Assembly (NCBI GenBank): GCA_026874595.1
Contig: CM049306.1
Span: 57,790,019 to 57,854,018, forward strand
From: Sipunculus nudus
Taxonomy: Eukaryota > Annelida > Sipuncula > Golfingiida > Sipunculidae
DNA: 64,000 bases
Direction of reading: 5' to 3'
Below the pieces are notes generated by a model. That model made no database searches, was not told where the DNA came from, and saw nothing but the letters and a program-made list of their open reading frames with translations. Shown here in pieces: positions 36,694 to 47,821 of the stretch. Made by a program: the position numbers and the translations under genes. Numbering within the stretch: the stretch's first letter is position 1; each line of letters starts with the position of its first letter.

Positions 36694-37189
36694 ATCCTTT
36701 CAACAGATTGTGTGTTATATTTCCTGAGTTTTGTGGTTAAAAGGCACATTATACACTGCAAGCATACATGAATGATATTTACCTCTGCATTTGACAGTTT
36801 ACAGCATCAGGCACAAAACATGAAAACAAATATTGAATTTGTACAACTCAAGCATGCTGTCAGTAACCTATACAGTATCCCAGTCAGTGCTCCTTCTGTC
36901 TCGCTAATTGACAGTATTTTGCTCTGTGTCCCCGAATCCTCTTCCCCCATATAAAAATACCTTCTATGACGTACTTTTGCCTGTAAAGGCCTACCTCCTG
37001 TTGTTGAGTACTACGGTGGAAGAGGAAAGGGTTCAAATAAATCTCTAAATTACGAGAGTCCCAAAAGTGGTATTTTAGATTTTTGTGGTGTACCTCTAGG
37101 TACTCTTCATAAGGAAACACTGTTGCACACAAAGGATACACAATTTCCAAACATTTTATGGAAGAATCCTACACAGGTCCAACTTTTGG

Positions 37190-38091
37190 ATTTAGCTTAT
37201 TTTTTTGCTATTTGCATTGACTTAGATTTTATGAGGCAAAAGCTAAAAAATAAACTTGAAAAATCTTCTCCCCTAAAACTGTCCAGCCAAATTGTTCAAT
37301 ATTTCACAGAAATAATCCGTGAAACAATGTCTCTCAGGTTGTTTCAGTGGTTCCAGTTTAGTTATTTTAGGTGGATTTGTCATTTGGCCAAATAGGCATA
37401 CTAAAATTACAGTCTCAGAAACAGCAGAAGCGATCATAACCAAATTTTATGCAAATGTTTGTCATATAAGTCATATTTGAAATTGAGGTATTGGTGGCAC
37501 AACGTTCATCAACCATTTTTACGGGGGTTATCGGTCATCAGTACATTAAATGATAATTTCTCAGGAACAGCATCACCAAGTTTAATGCAAAAGCATTCAA
37601 ATGTTGTGGGATTGAGCTTTTTGTGGGGCCACATGTACCACCTTCCATTTTACAGGAGAAAAGCTAGAAAACTTTAAAATATCTTCTCTGAAATCATTCA
37701 GCCAAACTGTTCAATATTTCACTGAAAAGAGCCCTCTCAAGTTTGTTCAAATGCATTTGATGAATTTTTGGCCAAGTTACAGGAATTCTAACTTAGTCAT
37801 TTGGCCAAGTAAGTATACTGACATAATGATCCCATAAAAGACAGGAGCTATCACCATCAAATTTTATGCATATGTTTGTCAAATGCGTCATATTTGAAAT
37901 TGAGATATACCTGGCACCACCTGCATCAACCTTTTTTGTACAAGGGTCATTGGTCATCAGTACATAAAGTTATTAACACATAATTTCGCAAGACTAACAG
38001 CATCTAGGTTCAGCAAGTTTTATGCAGATATTGGTCTCATGAATCATATTTGAAACAGGTTTTTGTGGTGCCACCTGCATTAACCTGTTTT
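37190..38091. repeat. Tandem duplication, unit about 416 bp
   Basis: 'gccaaattgttcaatatttc' (about 37284) and 'gccaaactgttcaatatttc' (about 37700) start equivalent stretches through 'tcatttggccaa', 'aaattttatgcaaatgtttg' and 'catttgaaattgag'. The second unit is cut by the 38092-40724 element. Confidence 0.75.
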
Positions 38092-40724
38092 TTAGCTCAG
38101 CTGACTATAAGTCATCTGAGCTATAGTCGTGGTCCATTGTCCGTCGTCCGTCCGTCTGTCCGTCCGTCCGTCCGTCCGTAGATGTGGCACGTTTTGAAAC
38201 CGTAAGACCTAGGAATCCAAAATTCAGCATAATGTTAGATGTCCCCAAGATCTCCTACCAAGCCGAAAACTGGGTCTTTGTGACTTCGTTCCTTTGAGAA
38301 ATTAAGGAAAAACCAATTTTTTATTAAAAACCTATTTTCACACTTCAGGACTGCCTAATATCAAAACCACTCATCTGTTTTCCCTCATATTTACCATAAA
38401 TATTCTTCTATATAGTTCCTATGTACATGCCAGAAATTATGTCTGTATTATATAATTTAAAAAAGTTATGGGCCTAAACATAATGCATTTTGTAAAAAAT
38501 CAGGAAAGATATTTGATCACTTAACACAAAACTTGTTCAAGCTATGGACTTTTTTTCCAGTAATATAACTTTAATTTATCAAAATTAAATTGTATACCAA
38601 AAATTATATCAAAATCTTTTAAATTTTTTAAAATATTAACAAAAATAAAAAATTGGTACCTTAAATTTTGCCCAACTTTGACCATGGCACGTTTTTTTAC
38701 TGTAAGTACTGTGGATTTAATTTTTTCAGCATGTTTTTGTTAGCATTTTGTCTGTTAACACCAAAAATTTGAAACCAGTTGATCAAAAACGATAGATTTT
38801 ATTTAAGTTTTCAAGCACCATGTAACAAATTGTTTACATCAAGCTAGTGTTATGCAGTTTGCAAGAGCTCAGCTCCCCAGCTTCAGCTCTCAGTTCCTAA
38901 AATTTGGCATACAATTAGATGTCTCCAAAATTCCCTACCAAGCCAAGAATTTGGTCACTAGGACTTAATACCTTCGAGATATTAATGAAAAACTTCATTT
39001 TTCCATTAAAAACCCATTGTTACACTTCAAGACTGCCTAATATCAAAACCACTGATGTGACTTTAATCATATATAATATACATATTTTTCTATACATTCT
39101 CTATGCATATGCCAGAAATGATGTCAGTATTGCGTAATTGTTTTAAGTTATGGGCCCAAACATAATGCACTATGTAAAAAATCAAGAAATATATTTACTC
39201 CCTTAACAAGGGGATTGCTGAAGCTAGAGTTTTTTTGCCAGGGATGTAACATTATTTAATCAAGATTCAATTGAATACCCCAAATTAGTCCTGAATTTTT
39301 CAAATTTTATATGTTATTAGTATAAATATAAAATTAGTACCTTAAATTTTGCCCAACTTTACCATGGCACATTTGTTTCCTGTGAGCACAGTTGATATAA
39401 TTTTCATATCATGCACACAAGGATTTCAGCTTTTTAGTTTAGAAAGCTGAAAGAAATTGGCCAAAAATTGTAGCTTTTATTAATGTTTTTATGAGACCAT
39501 GTCAGACCTTTACTCTCTCCAGCCCCTCTTGAGTCACCTGTATGTTGACCTTGTTGAACTTTCAGCAAATTATGCATGCTTGAGGCGAGCCATACACTGT
39601 TGCAGGTAGGCAGCTTATGGCCAGCCACAGTTGATCCAGGTGTCCAACCCAACTCATCTAGTAGTTTTAACCAACAACATAACAATTAACAATAAATTAA
39701 TAAATTTTTATTGTTTTTTAATAACAAATTAAAGAAAAATAAAAAAGAATTTGTTAGTTTATAATAACAGGAAATCAACTTGCAGTTACTGATGATAAAA
39801 GAATCTTGTATCGATGGATAGAATGTCACATACTCCAAATAACACCATGCAGTCACCTATGGTATTTTTCAGTTCAATTTTAATGATAAAAAAGTAAATC
39901 ATATTATTCATTACTAATCATTAGGGATCATATGAAGGAAATTAATGATAGACAAAGATGCAGTTGATATTATTAATCTAGATTTCTACTGTGTCTAGTG
40001 TGTACATTGATGTGAAATTAGTCCAAAATGAATATATTACATTTTTTTTTTTTAATATAAATAAAAGCCATAAAACCAGGTACTTTTGATCATAATTTAA
40101 ATGTGTGAATTTTGTATATTCTGGATTCTCAACATAATTGTTTGGTGAAAACTGAATAAATGCCAGTAATGGTGGGAAAACTTTGCAATTGTATTTAAAT
40201 ATGAATATGAATATGTACTCCATTATAAAATGTCTTGCATACAGAATTGGAATTCAGGTAAAAATGAAAGTATATGAATACCAGTGCAAATACTTTCAAA
40301 ATGTATTTATGAATGCATTCATGAATATATTCTTTAATATTATTTTAATAATCATTTCAGTTATATTTCATTTTAAAAAATCATAAGATTCTCTTATTAT
40401 TTTTAATAAAAATTATATTTGGGACAATATTTGTAATTTTTTTTTAATAAATAGTTAAACTCTTATATCATATGTTCTGCTTATAAGTAATATGGCCAAG
40501 TCAAAATCTGTGTGACAATAGTACTCCATTTGTTAATAAAATAAATGAAATCAATCCTCTTACCTGTCTCCAAAGATAATATCATAATTATACATAAGCT
40601 AAACACCAACAACTCATAATAAAGCTTATATTTATTACCACACCAAACCAGCATATGCCTCATTCCTAAATCATATTTTTTAATCATATATAACAGCTGA
40701 GCGCCGTGACCCATAGGTCCCTTG
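38092..40724 (-). mobile_element. Helitron-like element, inverted full-length copy
   Basis: Reverse complement of the 6793-9983 element, 2.63 kb, lacking the nested insertion and retaining about 350 bp that the left copy lost near its 3' end. The terminal block AGCTCAGCTGACTATAAG is at 38094-38111; the CAAGGGACC end is at 40724. Internally it contains two diverged relatives of one roughly 0.8-kb module in tandem. Confidence 0.65.
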
Positions 40725-41799
40725 TTTTTCTCGGGGAAAATTGCTCGCAATTTTATTCGCTTTCAGCTTCTACAAGAAAAATGTTTTATGGTGAAAATGT
40801 CAACCCAAAGTTTTTATTAATTCCTCTCATTTGTATAGATTAGGTCATTGATTTTGGTAGAATTATAGAAAGCTGAAGTTGGGCTTGTTGTCAAGTAAGC
40901 CTATTACATGAGGGCTGCAATAGAAGACCTGCAATAAAACAGTTGTTTCAAATTGTGCAACATTGCATAAAAAAGATTCCTAGGTGGCCTTTGTTCAAGT
41001 TTACTGAAATGATTTTTTGCTGAATTATTGGACCTTTAACAATGGAAGGACTGTGATGTACTCTGGTAAACAAAGATTTATTGTAGTTACAGGTTGAGCT
41101 CTGTGGGTATATAAGCACAGCTGTACAGGCAACATAAATAATTGGTGTCCATATCCAGCTTATGTGTAAGGTTAATCCTTGGATAAAATATATCTTTATA
41201 CTAATTTTACTTTCAAAAGGCATCTGTTATTATTCAAAACAAAATATGTCCGCTTAAAAAAAGGGGAAAAACATGTAGCCAAAGTCTTTCAGTATATTTA
41301 AACATTTACCAACAGGCCAAGATCGTGTCAGTATCTATAAATAGCATAGCTTAGCAGACTGTCAACTATTTCATATTTCGCAACAAACCAAATTTCAGTC
41401 TGTATCTAATTATGGCGTTGGCAGACTGCAACTGTATCAGATTAAGCAACAGGTCAAGAGTTCATTCAGTACAGCTTGGTACAGGTCAACAGTTCACCCA
41501 GTGCAGTAGCTGCACCTTGCGTTAATTCCGGTTCACTTGGGGAGCAACTGCAGAAGCAGATCCAGGGAGGGGTCCAGGGGCCTGGACACCCCCCCCCCCC
41601 GCCCCCTTTCATCCTCTGCAAGCTTTTTTATGGGGATCACACAAAATTTTGCGGCCTGGACCCCCATTTTCCGGACCTGGTGATCTTTCTTTAGGTTTTT
41701 CTCTATTCCTACTTGGTGGGACCCCCCTTTTCCTAAATCCTGGATCCGTTCCTGAACTGCCTTCCACAGCTGAGCTTGGCCAGCCCAGTGCACCTGACT

Positions 41800-42260
41800 C
41801 AAGAGGAGTTTGATGTGTTGGCCTGAAATTTTGGCTTGTCCATGCATCTTAATTCTTAGATGGCTTTTTCCTACACAAGACTGGTGTTGCTGCCTACAAT
41901 GATTTTTGCATAGTCCATGGCCCTGCTTATTTCTCGTAAGGGATTTGACATTTCAGCCTGAAATTGTGCATATCTATATACATCTCTGATAGCTTTGTCG
42001 TATACAAGGCTGGTGGTGCCATCTTTAATAATTTTTGCACAGTATATGTCCCTGCTTATTTCTGAAGAGTGATTTTACATATTAGCCTGACATTGTGCAT
42101 TCATAGGCCTACATCTCGGATAGTTTTGTTGTAAACAATACTTGTGGCGCCACCTACCATTGTTTTTGGTTTCATGCATCTGTGCTCAAGAGTGGTTTAG
42201 TATCTAGCTGAATTTTTACAAGTCCATACATCTTTGATGTCTCATACACAATCAATTTTG
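41800..42260 (-). repeat. Tandem repeat, units of about 125 bp
   Basis: About four diverged units with 'cctgaaattgtgcatatcta', 'gatagctttgtcgtatacaa' and 'gctggtggtgccat'. In reverse complement they resemble the half-units of the 43.03-43.93 kb array. Confidence 0.65.
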
Positions 42261-42539
42261 GGGTGTGCACATCTATGCCAGTATTTCAGGAGTAACGTTT
42301 GTTCAGTTGGTGCTTGTACTCAGATTTAAATGTTGGGTACCTGCATTGTACATGCACATTTCACACATGGACTTGAAAAAGTAATGAAGTACTTTTCAAA
42401 TAACAGTCCAGCATGTTATCATGAAAGCATTATATATGATGTATATCCAATTGCACAGGTTCGCATTAGGCCCGTAGGCCTTGATATTGGTACTCAATAA
42501 CAGGTGTACGCCGAAAAAAGCAAGTGAATATGTGTGTGT

Positions 42540-42705
42540 TCCTTATGTCTAGCTTGTCGACAGTATTCTGTTCTGTGTTCCTGGTGTCGGGCTTGTTGAC
42601 CATATCCTGCTCTGTGTTCCTGATGTCTAGGTTGTTGACAGTATTCTGTTCTGTGTTCCTGGTATTTGGCTTGTTGACGGTATTCTGCCTGTTGTCCTCC
42701 TTGTG
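42540..42705. repeat. Minisatellite, period about 48 bp
   Basis: Three to four units of 'ttgttgacagtattctgttc' plus 'tgtgttcctggtgtc'. The period is a multiple of three, so both strands stay open: the minus frame reads a 16-residue repeat of NTEQNTVNKPDIR type. No gene signature. Confidence 0.85.
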
Positions 42706-43029
42706 AAAGGAAACTGCAGACAAATATGTTTGTAAAAATGATTTTCCACGGAAGGGAAGGAGACGAAAGAGAAATAAATATAGAGCGAATTAACCATAAG
42801 TTTTATACATATCAGTCTAACTGCACAGCGATCAGTGTACAAATGCCTGTTCGGCTTAACGCCATGTCTGTTTCGGTAACTTAAGTAAACTAGAATACGG
42901 GGAGTCGACAAGCGACAACGTGTATCCGCCGAATTCAGAATGGTTCGGGTGAAGTGTGGGAGGGATTAGGTGGTATTTCACACCACTCTTGAATCAAGTC
43001 CAGTGAAACTCTGAGAAAAGAAAAAGGCA

Positions 43030-43935
43030 TTAATTTATTTAATGAAAGCAGGAAGGAAGTTGGCGCCACCTGTCTGGTTTACGAGAAGACTCTCCAAGAT
43101 GATGGACATGCTAAATTTCAGACCAACACATTATACCCCTCCTGAGATATGAGCAATTTTGACCCAAGGCATACGAACGGACAGATGCCAAGCAAAAACG
43201 ACTGAATGTGGCGCCACCAGCCTTGAGTACGAGATGATGGTATCCAAGATCTATGGACATGCACAATTTCAGGCAAATACTGCAAACCACTCCTAAGAAA
43301 AGGGCATTAATTTATTATACAAAAATGGGAAGGTAAGTGGCTCCACCTGTCTGGTTTACGAGAAAACTCCCCAAGATGGATGGACTTGCTAAATTTCAGA
43401 CCAATACATTGAACCAGTCTTTGGATATGTGCAATTTTCACCCAAAGCAAATGAACGGATTGATGCCACGGGAAAACGATGGCAGATGGCCCCACGAGTC
43501 TTGAGAACAAGATGGAGGGGTCCAAGATCTATGGATATGCACTTTTTAGGCCAATGCGGCAAATCACTTGTAAGAAAAGGGCATTCATTTATTCTACGAA
43601 AACGTGAAGGTAGGTGGCACCACCTGTCTGGTTTACGAGAAAACTCTCCAAGATGGATGGACATGCCAACTTTCAGACCAATACCTTGAACCACTCCTGA
43701 GATATGAGCAATTTTCACCCAAAGCAAATGTACGGATTGTCGCCACGAGAAACGATTGCAGATGGTGCAACCAGTCTTGTTTACGAGATGGAGGTGTCAA
43801 GGATCTATGGACATGCAAAATTTCAGCAAAATACATTGAACAACTCCTGAGATATGGGCTGTTATCTATAAGACGCCCAGATTCGTACTGGCACAGAAAG
43901 GTTTGCAGGTGGCGCCACCTCTCTTTGGTACGCAA
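43030..43935 (+). repeat. Higher-order tandem repeat, unit about 277 bp
   Basis: 'cacctgtctggtttacgaga' recurs at about 43067, 43347 and 43622; 'tccaagatctatggacatgc' or variants at about 43245, 43521 and 43798. Each 277-bp unit is itself two related halves of about 140 bp. Many open frames on both strands are by-products of the repeat. Confidence 0.85.
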
Positions 43936-45637
43936 AATTACATAGGTGAGGAAACAACTATGCCGGGTTTCGGGAAGATCGTTCCAAGGGTCTCAGAGGA
44001 GTTCTCCGGAAACGAACGCGGCCATGTTAACCTTTTGAAGACAGCAGATCACTTTCTCTTCTGTATCTGTACCGTACCGCAAATGTGGAATAACAAGTCT
44101 GAGGACAAAAGCGGGCACATTAGCTCCAGTTTTGACCCCTCTTCATGTCATATATTTATACATATGTGTTTCAGAATATATATTGAACGAATCTAGATAA
44201 ATTATGACAACTTCATTCCCCCAACGGCATGTTTTACAAAAGTAAGAAAAGTTCTGAATAACACATATACTCAAATAACGTAATAGCCGATAATCTAAAT
44301 GCAGGGTTTGTCTGGAGCTGTGGTCAGTTATTACATACGCTGATAATGTATGTATTGTTGTGCCTGTGTAATAATACAGCGCGCCCGAACGCCAGACTTT
44401 TTTTCATGATTAAACGCTCCTAAGCGTTTCTGCGTCTATCTCCAAAAGGCAGATGAAGGATGTAACTGGAATTTGAAACACAGGTCCGAGTGTTTCGTCA
44501 TGGCGAAGGTCTTGATTAATTACCCTGTTTTAAATGAACGCACACTTACGTTGAAGTGTGTTGAAAGTTTGTTTACTCCCTTTTCGTAGAGGGCAGCACG
44601 GTTTATACCAGGTAGTCTTCTGCAAAGCGCGGTGCTGTTAAACCTTAAAAAGGTCTCCAGGTCCGGAAAGGGGATGGGTCGTTCGGGCTGCAAAACCTTG
44701 TCTGAAACCCTCTAAAAAAAAAAAAAGGGGGGGGGGGGGTCTGTTTACAACACCTGTGACATGCCGGATGGTTACTCTGTGATTTTGTATAGCGTTATGG
44801 TGAATGTTAAGCTGGGTATATAACACAATGAACTACATGTATGACAAGTTGAATGACATCCTGGATACCACTGTCAGGAACCAGTTAATCATTGACTGAT
44901 GGTAGGAACTGGTGTAAAATCATGTCCGATGATTGAAAGAAAACTAACGACCGATGATCATCTATTAATCAGTTATATAATGTACCTTCTTTATTACTAT
45001 GAATTTAAGTATTATATGGAAATATACTTAATATATTGACATAGTTAATCAAGTTAGACTTGTACATCACGCTGGAGGTTTAAGGCTGGTTTGTTGACCT
45101 GACACTTGTTAGCTGCACTTGTTCAGTTTGAATGCTGTCCGCTAGTTTTGTCTTGTTTTTATCCCGTCTTTATCTCTGACAAGATTAGAGTATTCTAGAT
45201 AATATGAATATCTTGCAGGTGCATACAATCGTTGGTGATCGATTATTCAAAAATACAATCATTTAACTGATTATGAAAGAAACGACCAATTATTGTATAA
45301 ATGGTTTAATTAGAACACCACAGCTAATCATGAGATCATGTGTTGTGCTACAATGTAACGATTCAGTAATATGGTTTCCCCCCCGGACTAAGTTACAATG
45401 GTATATAACCCTTGGAATATAAAATGGATTATGGTGTTCCAGATTACCTCCAAAATTTAATTAATTATTCTTGGTGTTACTCTAATCCACCACAAAAAAT
45501 ATCAATTCGTAACTTTCTGTGTTAAGTTGCTAAGAGGCAGAAGAACCAACGAACCAAGTAGAATAAATAATACATTCCTGGAGGAGGTATAGATATAATC
45601 TTTCAGGTATCCAACAGCAGCAAGGCGAAGTCGCCGG

Positions 45638-45722
45638 GCGGGGATGATGGTGGTGGTTGGCGGCGGGGGTGGTGGTTTGCGGCGGGGGTGGTGGTGGTGG
45701 GCGGGGATTGGGGTGGAGGTTG
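45638..45722 (+). other. G-rich tract with quadruplex potential
   Basis: Multiple GGG and GGGG runs separated by GGT/TGC spacers (ggcgggggtggtggt, repeated) on the plus strand over about 85 bases. Meets the usual four-G-run pattern for a G-quadruplex. Function unknown. Confidence 0.5.
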
Positions 45723-47723
45723 CGTTGGTTGTTTAGCGAACGGGTGAAAGTAATATAGTGGTAATTTGATATTTACCGGTCTGCGAGAGTTATAGGGATT
45801 TGCTCCCATCCTGTCATTACAATATGTGGTCTTTTTATTTTAATGTTATCTAGGATGAAACCACTTGTACTTATACCTTCCGCTAGGTGGCGATAGGTAT
45901 AATTGATAACCTTTGGCCATTCGTTTTGTTTGTTAGCAAGTTTATGCTAAACCGTTGGAACATATTTTGATGAAATTTTGTTAAGGATTGGAGAACACCC
46001 AACGAACAATCCAATATATTTTGAAAGCAATCTGAATCACCATAATGTGTTTAACGCAATCCCATTGTGACTTAAAGCTATTTCATTATCTCGGCTGAGC
46101 GCAAGAGCTGTTTATTGGTTTGTTGGGGGGGGGGGGGGGTTGTGGCGGTTATGTATTCAAATATGTATTATTCCGCAGTTCATATTACCACCCGAATCGA
46201 TGCCTCACTGTTTTGTTTGTGTGATTAAGGAATGGTAATTATCAGTAAATGCATATTAACATTTCCAAAGTGAATATTATTTTGCCATGTAGGGCTCGTC
46301 TCTAGTACGTATTGACAGAATACATGGTACATGTTATCAACCAAGTACAGGTATAATTCAGCCCAAGTCGTTCAAAGCGTAACTTTTTATTACGGGTTAA
46401 ATCGGCCCGGTGCACCAGGATCACCAGTCTTGAGTGCACTGAAGTTATAAGCGCACCGACAGACACGTACGGAGCCGATACAACTCTTATTAGCCGGGCT
46501 GTGATACAAACGAGGTATTTCAAAATGTCAGCATCTAGATATTTAAATGCGTGGTCGGTTGATTTTTACGGGCTAACCTTAATAAACCTTAACTGGTCAT
46601 CATGGTAAATCATTCTCTTAATTGTCAGCGTTTATACTTATTTTTACTGGACAGCTTGGATGAAAAATTGCTTGTCTGATTGAAAAATATTATATTCGTA
46701 CCGGTCTGGAATGTAGTTTATGGGCTAATGTTTGTAAAAAATTATGGCTCTCTGGGGATAACATTTTAACTGGCCTACATTGAGGTTGATTTACGAGCCG
46801 GCTTTAAAACAATTTATGGTTGAACTTGTTCATAAACTATGGGTTAGCCAGGATAAGAGTTTACTGGTCAGCTTGTAAAAGAATTACTGGCCAGCCTAGA
46901 GAGATTTAAGGGCAGGCCTGTTGAACATTTCATGGACCAATATGATATAATATACTTTTCGGACTGGGCCAACCTGTTTTAATAATAATTTATCGACAGG
47001 TTTTAATAATAAAAATTAAATAATTAATAATTATTTATGAGCCAGCTTGGGCTAAATTATATTGACCAATGACATTTTACACACACACACAAAAATGATC
47101 ACACCAGTTTCAAACAAAATGAAAATAAATGTCAAAAGAAAAATCAGGGTTTTTATTGGTCGACACAAGATCTAATCAGCGCAAAGCCTAAACACTGAAG
47201 AGAGTAAATCGTCATAACAAGGACATATATAAGGCCACCACGTGTTGCATATTTGTAAAAAACAATGGTCCCTGTAATGACAGCGCAAATTAAAATACAA
47301 ACTCAGTACAAATACAAACAACTCCCTCTCCGTGCGTTACAAGTCAACCAGCTGGCATCGGCGAACCGTCAAGCCTAACTATGTTTTATATTAAAAAATG
47401 TAACAGTTTTAAGATATTCATCGTAGCTGCGAGGCCAAAGAATTGATAAATTTTAATTTAGTATAAGGCTACCAATGGCGGGGCAGCTCCCATAAATAAC
47501 CCAAAATTGATTGTCTCAGTAACTGAACCGACAAACACATATTTGTACACCTACCTCTAAAACTGGAATGGCCGTTTAAATAGACTATATACATAGATTA
47601 ACATAGGAACCTCCAGCTTAACAATTATTGGGAGGTAGATAATTAATACGCGATTTCCTCTCATGAATTTCTGTAATAAAGTGAATATCTTGTTATATAA
47701 TACTCTAGTAGAAAGCGCGTGTA

Positions 47724-47729
47724 TTTATT
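47724..47729 (-). terminator. Possible polyadenylation signal of the proteoglycan-like gene
   Basis: AATAAA on the minus strand about 95 bases beyond the TAA stop at 47822. Position and spacing fit a short 3' UTR, but AATAAA is common in AT-rich DNA. Confidence 0.4.
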
Positions 47730-47821
47730 TCAAAGTATACCAGAGACTGAGCACTTGTAGGTGAATGCCTATTTATCACAATTTTGCTTAGTTGTGAATC
47801 TCTGTGAAAGTCCGGGCTAAT

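Larger units (their letters stand above)
36694..47723. other. Intergenic region between NOPCHAP1 and the proteoglycan-like gene
   Basis: About 11 kb between convergent genes with no supported exon. It holds tandem arrays at 37.2-38.1, 41.8-42.3, 42.5-42.7 and 43.0-43.9 kb, the inverted Helitron-like element (38092-40724), a G-rich tract at 45.64-45.72 kb and short homopolymers (C at 41589-41600, G at 44728-44740 and 46126-46138). Confidence 0.5.

Noticed and set aside
43307-43945. Several 72-113-codon frames on both strands
   Set aside because: By-products of the 277-bp tandem repeat.
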